A DNA stretch of 64,000 bases from DASUVM01 sp036378955 (GTDB lineage Bacteria > Patescibacteriota > Saccharimonadia > Saccharimonadales > Saccharimonadaceae). Below are positions 26,725 through 35,054 of this stretch, in pieces. The position numbers and the translations under genes were made by a program. The DNA is taken from NCBI GenBank assembly GCA_036378955.1, contig DASUVM010000005.1, positions 60,576 to 124,575 of the forward strand. Direction: 5' to 3'. The notes under the pieces were generated by a model that searched no databases, was not told the DNA's origin, and saw nothing but the letters and a program-made list of their open reading frames with translations. The stretch's first letter is position 1. The number at the start of each line of letters is the position of its first letter.

Positions 26725-26757
26725 AATAACTACAATAGGGAAACGTAGTTATTCTAT
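26721..26757. terminator. Bidirectional hairpin between convergent genes
   Basis: ATAGAATAACTAC (26721-26733) pairs with GTAGTTATTCTAT (26745-26757) as a 13-bp perfect stem with an 11-base loop. It includes the stop codons of both flanking genes. Confidence 0.7.
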
Positions 26758-27218
26758 GATTCTATTTTAGAAATAATCACATGGCGATCACGACCTTCAC
26801 CCTCAGAAGCCGTCTCAAGCGAGCCATATTCTGTGACAACTTGGTGCACCACCCTTCGGTCGGCAGCATTCATTGGCTGCAGGTGAAGCGGCTCGCCGCT
26901 TTCTTGTACCTGCTTGCACCATTCGTGTGCTTGCTCTTCAAGTTGTTCGGCGCGGTGGCGCTTATAGTTGGCTATATCAACACTAACCCGAGAAACCTCA
27001 GCCTCTTTATTGCGCAGTGCCATTGTTATAACAGATTGCAAGGCCTTAAGGGTTGTCCCCTGCTGGCCAATTAAGAAACCGTTGAGATGCGTTGAGGGAA
27101 CAGAAAGTTCAATAACTTCATCTTCACATGAGGCAGTAACAACCGTGTTAAGGCCAAAGAAAGCAAGGATATCTTCTAGGTATTTCTGGGCAAAGGCAAT
27201 TGATTCTTCTCGGTTCAT
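26754..27218 (-). CDS. khpB: KhpB/Jag RNA-binding protein (KH + R3H)
   Basis: RNA-binding protein of 154 residues. A KH domain with the glycine loop in FLIGQQGTTLKALQSV occupies residues ~45-80. The R3H domain follows, with NYKRHRAEQLEEQAHEW and the diagnostic R-xxx-H in NAADRRVVHQVV. The N-terminal Jag-N domain of longer homologues is missing. The partner KhpA is not in the window. Its start overlaps the yidC stop by four bases (ATGA), the usual yidC-jag coupling next to the origin. Confidence 0.9.
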   Translation of the reverse strand: MNREESIAFAQKYLEDILAFFGLNTVVTASCEDEVIELSVPSTHLNGFLIGQQGTTLKALQSVITMALRNKEAEVSRVSVDIANYKRHRAEQLEEQAHEWCKQVQESGEPLHLQPMNAADRRVVHQVVTEYGSLETASEGEGRDRHVIISKIES

Positions 27219-28159
27219 GCGTTCTTTTTACTCCGCTTAGGTTTTTGGACGACTTTGGCAGTTTTGGCAGATTGAGCACGGCTTTTAGCGGTTTTTTTAC
27301 CTTTATTTGCCGCAGGAGCATCTTTTTCAGCCGCTAGCTCCTCCATTTCTTCAGTATCCTTACCGAGCACTGTTTGCTGTTGTAAATAGCCAACCAGCGT
27401 AGTTGCGAATAGGTAAAGTTCGAGTGCACCGACCATAGTAACTGCAATTGCAAACATGAGTACAGGGAAAATAAACATGGTTTGGCGCGTTGTTGCTGCC
27501 ATGACATCAGTTTGTTCAACCTGCTTGCCAGCTGCCTGATCTTTCAGAAGATCGCGCAAGCGGCGTTTGTCTTTTGGCTGCGGCATCAACTGCTTTGTCT
27601 GATAAAACTGTAAAATTGCAGTTGCAATCGCCAGCACAAAGAATAACACTGCCACCCACCCGGTTGCACTCAGCGCGCTCTTGGTGAGATCAATCACGCC
27701 AAACATCATATGGTTAAAGCTGTCTGGCTTGGCAACAACCTCTTTGATGTGAGGAATAGCCTGCAAGAAATCGTAAGTATATTTAGTAATATCGGCCCGG
27801 CTGTGCGCAAAAACATTAATAGCACTGAAGAGTGCGATAAAAACGGGAAGCTGAATCAACAGAAGGCCAATGCTGCCAAAAGGGCTGATGCCGTTTTCTT
27901 TATAAAGCTCCATCATCATCTGGGCTTCGAGCTGTTTATTGCCTTTTGCTTTTTTACGAATAACTGAGAGCTGCGGCTGAATTTGGCGCATTAGCTTGCT
28001 CTGGTGCAGCTGTTTTTTAGCAATTGGCCACAATGCAACTCGCACCAATATCGTAAAGAGAATAACGGCAATACCAAGATCATGACCCGGTATGATGCCG
28101 TAAAGGAACATTAAAACATTAAAAATAGGCTGCAAGATAAGTAGTTCAAACACGTTCAT
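27215..28159 (-). CDS. yidC: Membrane protein insertase YidC/Oxa1
   Basis: Inserts membrane proteins into the cytoplasmic membrane with or without SecYEG. It is the 314-residue short form without the large Gram-negative periplasmic domain. Five helices are visible; the first core helix region includes ILFTILVRVALWPI with the conserved groove arginine, followed by the cytoplasmic coiled hairpin (KLMRQIQPQLSVIRKKAKGN) and SPFGSIGLLLIQLPVFIALF. The C-terminus is a long Lys/Ala-rich tail, as in YidC proteins that bind ribosomes. It lies in the rpmH-rnpA-yidC-jag order typical of bacterial origins. Confidence 0.95.
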   Translation of the reverse strand: MNVFELLILQPIFNVLMFLYGIIPGHDLGIAVILFTILVRVALWPIAKKQLHQSKLMRQIQPQLSVIRKKAKGNKQLEAQMMMELYKENGISPFGSIGLLLIQLPVFIALFSAINVFAHSRADITKYTYDFLQAIPHIKEVVAKPDSFNHMMFGVIDLTKSALSATGWVAVLFFVLAIATAILQFYQTKQLMPQPKDKRRLRDLLKDQAAGKQVEQTDVMAATTRQTMFIFPVLMFAIAVTMVGALELYLFATTLVGYLQQQTVLGKDTEEMEELAAEKDAPAANKGKKTAKSRAQSAKTAKVVQKPKRSKKNA

Positions 28160-28181
28160 ATTATTTTCAGTATATCATGCG

Positions 28182-28550
28182 TCAATCTGTTTGGCTACGA
28201 TTGGAATGCCAAATTCGGGCACGCTGTAGAGTTGTTTCTATATCCTTTACAAGCTCAGTACTTTTACTGTCAATGATATCTTGACTAACGATAATAAAGG
28301 CGAGATCGTGGGCACCTTCAAAGCGAGGTTGCTGCAGCCGAATCGCCTCAAAGACACGACGGCGGATGCGGTTGCGCACAACGGCAGATTTGGCAATTTT
28401 TTTACTCACTATAACGCTAATGCGCCCATGTGGGCGTCGCTCATTTTTAATATAGCGCAGCAAGATGTATCTTCCGCGGATGGTCTTTCCGTGCCGAAAT
28501 AAATATTGTAAGCTTCCATAGCCATGAAAGCGATATCTACGGGCTAACAT
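28182..28550 (-). CDS. rnpA: Ribonuclease P protein component
   Basis: Protein cofactor of RNase P, which matures the 5' ends of tRNAs. It has 122 basic residues. The family RNR-type motif is seen as SAVVRNRIRRRVFEAIR, preceded by ISVIVSKKIAKS. The start MLARRYRFHGYGSL matches the family's RL-x-xFxxVxR opening in position. It lies 41 bases downstream of rpmH in the same operon. The RNase P RNA gene was not found in the window. Confidence 0.93.
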   Translation of the reverse strand: MLARRYRFHGYGSLQYLFRHGKTIRGRYILLRYIKNERRPHGRISVIVSKKIAKSAVVRNRIRRRVFEAIRLQQPRFEGAHDLAFIIVSQDIIDSKSTELVKDIETTLQRARIWHSNRSQTD

Positions 28551-28590
28551 ATAGTTAGAGTAGCTGGTTTATAAGCCCAGGTCTAGCAAA

Positions 28591-28731
28591 CTATACCGTC
28601 AGAGCTTTGCGGCCCTTGTGGATACGAGCCTTTAAGACATTGCGCCCCGCACGAGTTTGCATACGGTGGCGAAAGCCATGCTTGCGAGCCCGGCGACGAG
28701 TCTTTGGCTGGTGGGTTCTAAATGTCGTCAT
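28591..28731 (-). CDS. rpmH: Ribosomal protein L34
   Basis: A 46-residue, very basic protein of the large ribosomal subunit. It begins MTTFRTHQPKTRRRARKHGF and continues RHRMQTRAGRNVLKARIHKG, the classical L34 pattern (KRTxQPxxRKRxRxHGFRxRMxTxxGRxVLxxRRxKGRxxL). ATG is at 28731 and TAG at 28591-28593. It is first in the rpmH-rnpA-yidC-khpB operon, immediately beside the dnaA origin region. Confidence 0.95.
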   Translation of the reverse strand: MTTFRTHQPKTRRRARKHGFRHRMQTRAGRNVLKARIHKGRKALTV

Positions 28732-28773
28732 ACTATCCTCTATCTTATCAGATTGTCATAATTACTGGGAGTT

Positions 28774-28801
28774 ATCATAGCATTTTTTCCACATGAGGCA
28801 A
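28774..28801 (-). promoter_or_regulatory. rpmH promoter
   Basis: Minus strand TTGCCT, 16-base spacer, TATGAT with an upstream TGC (extended -10). The DnaA box at 28785-28793 lies inside the spacer. Confidence 0.6.
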
Positions 28802-28887
28802 AGTGTTTTCCACAGTTTTACAGATATAGACAGTTTTTGTGTAAAACTTTCGCCCTAATAGCGGTAATAAAAAAGTAACGGTCATGG

Positions 28888-28917
28888 TTGTGGAAAAGTG
28901 GCCTTACCCGGTATAGT
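28888..28917 (+). promoter_or_regulatory. dnaA promoter overlapping a DnaA box
   Basis: TTGTGG (28888-28893), 18-base spacer, TATAGT (28912-28917). The minus-strand DnaA box 28889-28897 covers the -35, so DnaA could repress its own gene. Confidence 0.55.
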
Positions 28918-28978
28918 AAGGGTACAAAAGGTGTAAGGTGCCTCACGATAGGCATGGGTAGAGAAGTAAGTAGAGGGT

Positions 28979-30328
28979 ATGAACGAACTTTCCATATGGC
29001 AAAGTGTTTTAGGCGAAATCGAATTATCGGTCTCACGCGCAAGTTTTGCGACGTGGTTTAAGCATACAGAATTAGTAGAAGTTCGTGACAGCACTGCTAC
29101 GATCGCGGTCGCTAATATATTCGCCAAACAGCAATTACAAGCAAAATTCAACAACCAAATACTTGGTATTTTGCAAAAACAAACGGGCAAAGTCACAAAA
29201 GTTGAATATGTTATTAGTAACAGTTCACGGCGGCGAACACCTCAAGAAACAACCAACGAGATTATGAAGAAAGCAGCACCCGTTGCGACGATTCAGCTGA
29301 GCCCGAAAAACCCCAGCGGTCTCAATGAGCGTTATACATTTGATAATTTTATTGTTGGTTCAAGCAATGAGCTCGCTTTCGCCGCCAGCCAAGCGGCCGC
29401 CAAAAACCCGGGCACAAAATGTAATCCACTCTTTCTTTATGGTGGTGTCGGACTTGGCAAAACCCATTTGATTCAAGCAGTTGGTAATGAAATTAAGCAT
29501 AGTAACCCCGATGCTCGTATTCTCTACACCAGCTGCGAAACATTTGTGAGTGACTACGTTGATCATGTTCGTTTCAAGAAAAAGGGCTTCGCTGACCGCT
29601 ATCGAAACGTTGACGTTTTAATTATTGACGACATTCAGTTCATCGCCGGTAAACAGGCGACCCAAGAAGGCTTCTTTCATACTTTTAATGCCCTTCACCA
29701 GGCTAATAAGCAAATAATTATTAGCTCTGACAAACCACCAAAGAGTATTCCGACACTTGAAGAACGCCTGCGCAGCCGTTTTGAGTGGGGGATGGCAGTT
29801 GATATTCAATTACCCGACTTTGAGACTCGTTGTGCCATTTTGCAAACCAAAGCCTCGCAAAATAATCTTCAGCTTAGCCAAGATACAATTGAATACATTG
29901 CCACGAACGTGCAAACAAATATTCGAGAGCTTGAAGGGGCGCTTAATAAACTGCTGACCTATTGCGAAATGAGTGGCGCTGAGCCAGATGTGCAAACCGC
30001 CACAGGCCTTCTTGGTAGCATGCGCCAAAACCGGCCGCACCATGTGACAGCACGGCAAATTATTGAAAAAACTGCGAAGCATTTTCAGCTTGATTCAAAA
30101 GAAATAATGAGCCCAAAGCGAGACAAACACATTGTCACACCGAGGCAGATCGCTATGTATCTGCTTCGAAGTGAGCTGCACCTTAGTTTTCCGCGCATTG
30201 CCCACGAACTTGGCCGTAAAGACCACACAACCGCCATTCATTCAGTTGAAAAGATTGAAAAAAATATCAAACTCGACCAAATTGTTCGACAACAGGTGGC
30301 GAGCATTCGGGAGCGATTGTATGGGTAG
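28979..30328 (+). CDS. dnaA: Chromosomal replication initiator DnaA
   Basis: AAA+ initiator that binds DnaA boxes and melts the origin. It has 449 residues, full length. Domain I (~1-75) opens with IWQSVLGEIELSVSRASFATWF. Walker A GGVGLGKTH is at ~155-163, Walker B VLIIDDIQFI, and sensor/Arg-finger region IPTLEERLRSRFEWG. Domain IV carries the DNA-binding signature GRKDHTTAIHSVEKI, plus ELHLSFPRIAHELG. Its gene lies between the two groups of DnaA boxes and is transcribed with dnaN and recF. Confidence 0.98.
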   Translation: MNELSIWQSVLGEIELSVSRASFATWFKHTELVEVRDSTATIAVANIFAKQQLQAKFNNQILGILQKQTGKVTKVEYVISNSSRRRTPQETTNEIMKKAAPVATIQLSPKNPSGLNERYTFDNFIVGSSNELAFAASQAAAKNPGTKCNPLFLYGGVGLGKTHLIQAVGNEIKHSNPDARILYTSCETFVSDYVDHVRFKKKGFADRYRNVDVLIIDDIQFIAGKQATQEGFFHTFNALHQANKQIIISSDKPPKSIPTLEERLRSRFEWGMAVDIQLPDFETRCAILQTKASQNNLQLSQDTIEYIATNVQTNIRELEGALNKLLTYCEMSGAEPDVQTATGLLGSMRQNRPHHVTARQIIEKTAKHFQLDSKEIMSPKRDKHIVTPRQIAMYLLRSELHLSFPRIAHELGRKDHTTAIHSVEKIEKNIKLDQIVRQQVASIRERLYG

Positions 30329-30601
30329 TCGGTGGAGAGAATGTGTACAAACTGTGAGGCAAGCCGGGGAAAAATTGTGTGTGTTCTTCCCCACTAGGCA
30401 GCCCATTCGTAAGATGGGTATTCAACTTGTGCGTAACTCTCTTATTCTTTCCCGCCTTCATCGCACCTTTTACACGTTGTTATGCGCAGTGAAAAACCGT
30501 GAATTAACAGATTGGTTTCAGCGTTTTTGCACACTTTCCCCACCCCTTATTACTACTAAGTTTTTGTTAATTTATTCATAATAATAGAAGGATACGATAC
30601 T
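30329..30601. other. dnaA-dnaN intergenic region with further DnaA-like boxes and AT-rich stretch
   Basis: No gene is seen in these 273 bases. Box-like sites include TTGTACACA (minus, 30342-30350) and TTTTGCACA (plus, 30535-30543), plus weaker TTTTACACG near 30468. Bases ~30546-30600 are strongly A/T-rich (TTATTACTACTAAG and TTAATTTATTCATAATAAT), a candidate duplex-unwinding element. An AGAAGGA ribosome site precedes dnaN. Confidence 0.55.
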
Positions 30602-31696
30602 ATGAAGCTTACCGTCACTCAAGAAAACCTCTCTAAAGCGCTCGGCATTGCTGGCCGGGTTGCCAGCGCCAAGACCTCGTTGCCTATTCTAGGCAATATC
30701 TTACTCAGAACCGATAAGGGGCGGCTTTTATTAGCAGCCACCAACCTTGAAATCGCCATCACTGCCTACATTGGTAGCAAAGTAGAAGCCGAGGGCGCGT
30801 GCACTGTGCCCGCACGACTCATGGGCGAGTTTATGAGTAGTCTTCCTGCCGGCAATGTTAACCTGAAACTTGAAGGCACTACATTGCATATTACAAGCGG
30901 AGGCTACAGCTCGAAAATTAATGGTATGCCGGCAGATGACTTTCCTGCCCTGCCAACCATTACCGCTACGCATGAGTTAGAATTAGAGGCTAAGAACTTG
31001 AAGCGCGCTATTCAGCAAGTAGTGCTCGTAGCATCACATGACGATACTAGGCCGGTGCTTACCGGTGTCTATTGGCATATGCATGAAGGCGCGCTTTATA
31101 TGGCGGCAACTGATGGCTATCGCTTGGCCGAAAAGCGCCTTGTTGATAACTATAAAAATGAGCTCCAGGCTATTATTCCTAGCACTACCCTTCAGGAAGT
31201 CGTGCGGGTAATGAGTGATGAAGCTGCGACCGTTCGTGTCTTGCTCGACGAAAATCAAGTGCGCTTTTTGCTGGGCGATATTGAAATAACCTCTAAATTA
31301 ATCGACGGCAATTTTGTTGATTATCGCCAGTTAATTCCAAACGAGAGTGATACAACCGTAGAAATCGACAAACAGTCATTTAATCGCATTACAAAAGTGG
31401 CGAGCTTATTCGCGCGCGACAGCGGGGGTGGTGTAACAATCGAAGCTTCAAGCGAAGAATCAAGTGTAAAAATTCACTCAATTGCTTCACAGTTGGGTGA
31501 AAACACCTCTGAGGCAGAGGCCAAGGTGAATGCCTACGGAAAAGTAACGCTTAATTCACGCTATCTCATTGAGGCGCTTGGCTGTATCGATGAATCACCC
31601 CTTACCTTCTCGTTCAGCGGCAAACTTTCGCCTTGTGTGCTGGTTGCTAAATCAGACGACAGCTATAAGCACATTATCATGCCTCTGAAAAGTTAG
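30602..31696 (+). CDS. dnaN: DNA polymerase III beta clamp
   Basis: Sliding clamp that tethers polymerase III to DNA; a homodimer of three-domain subunits. Length (364 aa) is typical. The N-terminus MKLTVTQENLSKALGIAGRV is the clamp opening; NGMPADDFPALP and ATDGYRLA are the domain linkers/loops conserved in all beta clamps; LIDGNFVDYRQLIP and the C-terminal HIIMPLKS are also typical. recF starts one base after its stop. Confidence 0.97.
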   Translation: MKLTVTQENLSKALGIAGRVASAKTSLPILGNILLRTDKGRLLLAATNLEIAITAYIGSKVEAEGACTVPARLMGEFMSSLPAGNVNLKLEGTTLHITSGGYSSKINGMPADDFPALPTITATHELELEAKNLKRAIQQVVLVASHDDTRPVLTGVYWHMHEGALYMAATDGYRLAEKRLVDNYKNELQAIIPSTTLQEVVRVMSDEAATVRVLLDENQVRFLLGDIEITSKLIDGNFVDYRQLIPNESDTTVEIDKQSFNRITKVASLFARDSGGGVTIEASSEESSVKIHSIASQLGENTSEAEAKVNAYGKVTLNSRYLIEALGCIDESPLTFSFSGKLSPCVLVAKSDDSYKHIIMPLKS

Positions 31697-31697
31697 G

Positions 31698-32762
31698 ATG
31701 CTCGTGGCGCTACATCACCTGCATCTTGAACAGTTTCGCTCATATAGCCAGGCAATGTTTACGTTTAATGGCGGTGTTAATGTTATTGTTGGGCCAAATG
31801 GCATTGGCAAAACCAACCTGCTAGAGGCGATCTATGTGGTGGCAACTGGTGGCTCGTTCCGGGTAAGCGACAAGCAATTACTGCAATACAACCAGCAATG
31901 GTTTCGTGTTGATGCTACTTTTGATGATCATGAACGTTCACTGCGCTATGCTTTAGAGCAGACACCTGCCAAGAAGTTTTTTATTAACGGTACCCATAAA
32001 AAACGTATCACTCGTGACGTTCGGTTGCCGGTTGTTTTGTTCGAGCCAGAAACCCTGCGCATGCTCACCGGTTCGCCAACTCGTCGCCGGGCATATCTAG
32101 ATACGCTGCTTGCTGAGTGGTATGAAGATGGCACCAGCTTACTGCGCCGCTATGAGCGAGTTTTATTGCAGCGAAATAACCTTTTAAAACGAGCGCCCAC
32201 ACTGAGCCCCCAGACGCTTGATGACCAGTTATTTGCGTGGGATGTCTCGCTTGCCGAGCTTGCTAGTATTATCGAGGAATATCGGCGCGCTATCGTTGCA
32301 AAAATCAACCAGTATTTTAGTGAAGAATATAGTCGGATAGCCAGCAAGGCATCAACTGTGCGGTTGCATTATATAGCCAGTCACGCCCATTCGGAATCAG
32401 CTTACCTCCATGTCTTAAAAGAACATCGTGCGCTTGATATTGCTCGCACACATACAACCATTGGCCCGCATCGTAGTGATTTTTCGGTGCTGTTAAACGG
32501 CCAGCCTGCTGAATTAACTGCTTCGCGCGGTGAGCAGCGCAGTATCGTGTTGGCATTAAAGTTTATAGAAATGCGCGAGCTTGAGGCTATCAGAAAGCAG
32601 CCGCCACTATTGCTGCTAGACGACGTTATGAGCGAACTTGATCAGACCCGGCAACAGCAGTTGCTGCAAAAAAATCATGCTCAAATTATTCTGACAACCG
32701 CAGCGGTTGAGGCTCTGCCCTTACATGCAAAGGCGCATACAATCAAACTTGCCGCAGTTTAG
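31698..32762 (+). CDS. recF: Recombination/replication repair protein RecF
   Basis: SMC-like ATPase that helps load RecA at single-strand gaps. It has 354 residues. Walker A GPNGIGKTN is at ~33-41. The signature region is TIGPHRSDF and TASRGEQRSIVLALK; the D-loop/Walker B is LLLLDDVMSELDQTRQQQLL. GTG two codons later (31704) is an alternative start. The usual gyrB does not follow; instead the gene ends head-to-head, overlapping by four bases, with the convergent secretion-block gene at 32759. Confidence 0.95.
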   Translation: MLVALHHLHLEQFRSYSQAMFTFNGGVNVIVGPNGIGKTNLLEAIYVVATGGSFRVSDKQLLQYNQQWFRVDATFDDHERSLRYALEQTPAKKFFINGTHKKRITRDVRLPVVLFEPETLRMLTGSPTRRRAYLDTLLAEWYEDGTSLLRRYERVLLQRNNLLKRAPTLSPQTLDDQLFAWDVSLAELASIIEEYRRAIVAKINQYFSEEYSRIASKASTVRLHYIASHAHSESAYLHVLKEHRALDIARTHTTIGPHRSDFSVLLNGQPAELTASRGEQRSIVLALKFIEMRELEAIRKQPPLLLLDDVMSELDQTRQQQLLQKNHAQIILTTAAVEALPLHAKAHTIKLAAV

Positions 32763-33244
32763 CGATCGATGCCTCGAGCCGCAAGATCTATGACCCCAGA
32801 ATCAAATTTTTGTGTTTCACCTTCAGAAATAATGACCTGCGCCGACGACATGCCCGGTAGGTTTACGTGTGCATTATACTGTTTGTCATCGAGCTCTATC
32901 GTATAAATAACATAATCTTCACTTACTTCACCCTTGTTGCTGGTAATTCTATCAATACTATCAATATTAATGGTCATTTTTGCAATATCTTTATCGACAT
33001 GTTGAGCGAATTGGTATAGCCCATTCTTCATGCTGTCAATTTGATAAGAAGTAACACCAAGCTTAAATAGCTCAGTAATACCGGCATCAATATTCGTATT
33101 TGCTCTTTGTTCGGCAACGGCATCGGCTTCAGTTCGGCGATTATTATTGCTAGAGATCAGGGTGATTATTCCTAGAATGACTGCTGTCGCGCATATTGCA
33201 GCCACGAGAATGACCATTGTTCGCTGCTTATTGGTAGTAAACAT
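32759..33244 (-). CDS. Membrane-anchored hypothetical protein of the secretion block
   Basis: A 161-residue protein, start placed at ATG 33244. The frame is open upstream, but the start lies 14 bases after the preceding gene's stop and gives a clean N-terminus. One membrane helix follows a short basic head (MFTTNKQRTMVILVAAICATAV); the rest is a small outer alpha/beta domain with VEKIDSIDRITSN-like charged loops. No family is recognised. Its 3' end overlaps recF by four bases on the opposite strand. Position suggests an accessory of the type IV secretion system. Confidence 0.65.
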   Translation of the reverse strand: MFTTNKQRTMVILVAAICATAVILGIITLISSNNNRRTEADAVAEQRANTNIDAGITELFKLGVTSYQIDSMKNGLYQFAQHVDKDIAKMTINIDSIDRITSNKGEVSEDYVIYTIELDDKQYNAHVNLPGMSSAQVIISEGETQKFDSGVIDLAARGIDR

Positions 33245-33257
33245 TTTATTACATCGG

Positions 33258-33881
33258 CTAATCGCCGAAGCCTCCTTGTTTATATATGATCTCAAGTGAA
33301 CTTGGGTCGTATCCTTGTGAGCGCATCCAGGCCAGCGCATGTGACTTTCCTGCCTCTCCATCGGCTGTAATGTAAAGTGCGACAGCATTCGGATCATTCG
33401 GGTGTTTTTCTGAAACACCAAAATCAATGCGAAATGTTGATGTTGCATAAGGCAGGCGGTTGAGAATAGGGTTATCGGCGGTCACCTTAGCGCCGCCTTC
33501 AGTAATGGCTTTGCCGGCCTCAGCCTCTCCTCTTAGAGATTCGGCTTGATGTTGCGATTGCCAGTCGGCGGCTGCTTTGTCGCTGTTTGCTTGTAGGGTG
33601 ATCTCTTTTGTTGTCGTTTTACCCCCAGCAACTTCAACCGTAAATGCCTGGGTCACGAAATCATCACGAGAAATCTCAAGTTTATGGGAGCCAGGCGTGA
33701 GCCTGGTTGACTCCCAGGTGGCAACCTGTCGGCCGTCTATTCGAACAATTGCATCTTTTGGTGTCACGGTGAGTGTGAGCGTGCCCATTTTTGACGTTTG
33801 ATAAAGCTGCCAACTAATCACCGCCAACAGTGCTGCGCCGACGATGGTGATAATGACAATAATAGTACTTTTTTTCATCAT
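33258..33881 (-). CDS. PEGA-domain membrane protein
   Basis: A 207-residue protein with an N-terminal membrane helix (IIVIITIVGAALLAVISW) and an outer PEGA-like beta domain at ~35-95. That domain has VTPKDAIVRIDG, LTPGSHKLEISRDDF and KEITL, the usual surface-layer repeat pattern. The rest is a charged linker and a C-terminal alpha/beta domain (FRIDFGVSEKHPNDP, ALYITADG). Two ATGs in a row can start it. PEGA domains often bind carbohydrate or partner proteins; here it sits between wall hydrolases and another anchored protein, so a structural role in the secretion apparatus is inferred. Confidence 0.72.
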   Translation of the reverse strand: MMKKSTIIVIITIVGAALLAVISWQLYQTSKMGTLTLTVTPKDAIVRIDGRQVATWESTRLTPGSHKLEISRDDFVTQAFTVEVAGGKTTTKEITLQANSDKAAADWQSQHQAESLRGEAEAGKAITEGGAKVTADNPILNRLPYATSTFRIDFGVSEKHPNDPNAVALYITADGEAGKSHALAWMRSQGYDPSSLEIIYKQGGFGD

Positions 33882-33887
33882 TCTTCT

Positions 33888-35051
33888 CTATTTAATTACC
33901 GTTGCTGCAATAACATTGGGTTGCGAAAGCATCCATGTTAAATTGCCTGGGCTGCCGAGCTGTGGCGTGTGATCGCCGAGTGAGGCATCGGCCGTAATGT
34001 ATCCACCGGGCTGTGGGCCAACATAGAACATAGTATGGCCGGTAGGTCCGCCATTGTTGAAGATCAGAATGTCACCAGGCAACAATTGGCTGCTATTTTT
34101 TGGAGCGTGAGTAATCTTATACTTTTCGGGGTGGTCAAGCAAATATTTTTTTTGAATAGCCGTGCCAACTGGTGGATAGTTTGGGTCAACACCGCTCTTT
34201 ACCATTACCGTTGCCACAAAGGCACCGCAGTCGGTCATATTGCTTGCGCCATTCCAGGCGGCCTTATACTCTGGTTTGGCGCTATTGGGCCCTTTGTGGC
34301 CTTTATTATCTGGCCATGAGTAGTTTAGGGCAGTTGCAATAATATTGCCGGCAACAGCTCCATTACCACTGCTAGCGTCGGCGCACTGCACTGTACCGGC
34401 AGTGCCAGTAACGGGTGCGCCTGGGCCACCCCAATCACGGGAAAGATCGAGTATTTCTTTGGCAAACTTAATGCGTTCCGCCAAAGCTACCACACCAGCC
34501 CGCTCAAAGTCTCTTTCGAAGGCTGCGGTAGCCTCTTCAATTGTTTTTGAGGCCTTCACTGAATCACGAGCTTTTTTCTCGGTGCTGTTAAGCTCGAGCC
34601 ATAGAAAATCAAGCTGAACACCGAGGTCTGTCCAATCTTTTTTTCGTTCTGTGGCGTATTTTTGCAGATTATCCCAGCGCCCAAATGACCACTGCACAAG
34701 ACCGTGGCCCGGGCCTAGGTCATCTCCTCTTTTGCGGAGATCCTCGATTGCCGCCGGATTAATACCCGATTCACGTTTCATGTTACCCATAATTCCCGCC
34801 GCTTGAAAGTCGGTAAAACCACGAGTGGGATCAGTTAAGAACTGAAAGACAAACTTCGGGATTTCACCACCGGTGAAATTTGTGCCGCTATCGAGGCCGC
34901 CGCATTCAACAAACTTATCGTCATAGAAGACAGAATCTTTGTCGATCGAGCTATCGAGAGCGGCATCAACAGAGTTGGTAAACCCGCACAGCAAAACCAG
35001 CAATAGAAGGAAGCCTTTTTTACAGAATGATAAAATAATGTATTTCTTCAT
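33888..35051 (-). CDS. Secreted two-domain peptidoglycan hydrolase
   Basis: A 387-residue exported protein with an N-terminal signal (GFLLLLVLLCGFTNSVDA). Residues ~65-195 match the phage-tail-lysozyme type domain: GIMGNMKRESGINP with catalytic Glu, GLVQWSFGRWDNL, and FERDFERAGV. Residues ~240-387 look like an NlpC/P60 or CHAP amidase/peptidase: Cys in MTDCGAFVATV and His in GPTGHTMFYVG, plus LPGDILIF. One protein thus cleaves both glycan and peptide. This is the role of VirB1-type enzymes that open the wall for a type IV secretion system. It follows the VanY-like gene after three bases. Confidence 0.82.
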   Translation of the reverse strand: MKKYIILSFCKKGFLLLLVLLCGFTNSVDAALDSSIDKDSVFYDDKFVECGGLDSGTNFTGGEIPKFVFQFLTDPTRGFTDFQAAGIMGNMKRESGINPAAIEDLRKRGDDLGPGHGLVQWSFGRWDNLQKYATERKKDWTDLGVQLDFLWLELNSTEKKARDSVKASKTIEEATAAFERDFERAGVVALAERIKFAKEILDLSRDWGGPGAPVTGTAGTVQCADASSGNGAVAGNIIATALNYSWPDNKGHKGPNSAKPEYKAAWNGASNMTDCGAFVATVMVKSGVDPNYPPVGTAIQKKYLLDHPEKYKITHAPKNSSQLLPGDILIFNNGGPTGHTMFYVGPQPGGYITADASLGDHTPQLGSPGNLTWMLSQPNVIAATVIK

Positions 35052-35054
35052 AGT

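Larger units (their letters stand above)
28732..28978. other. Probable replication origin (oriC) / divergent rpmH-dnaA control region
   Basis: The 247 bases between rpmH and dnaA contain four DnaA-box-like nonamers: TTTTCCACA at 28785-28793 and 28806-28814 (plus), TTTTACACA at 28838-28846 (minus) and TTTTCCACA at 28889-28897 (minus). They share the form TTTTnCACA. The stretch around them is A/T-rich. Gene order rnpA-rpmH-dnaA-dnaN-recF is the classical bacterial origin setting. The unwinding element may be here or in the dnaA-dnaN gap, which also has box-like sites. Confidence 0.7.

Noticed and set aside
33245..33448. 68-residue N-terminal extension of the protein at 32759-33244
   Set aside because: It overlaps the 3' end of the PEGA gene in another frame and hides a clean membrane anchor that starts at 33244.
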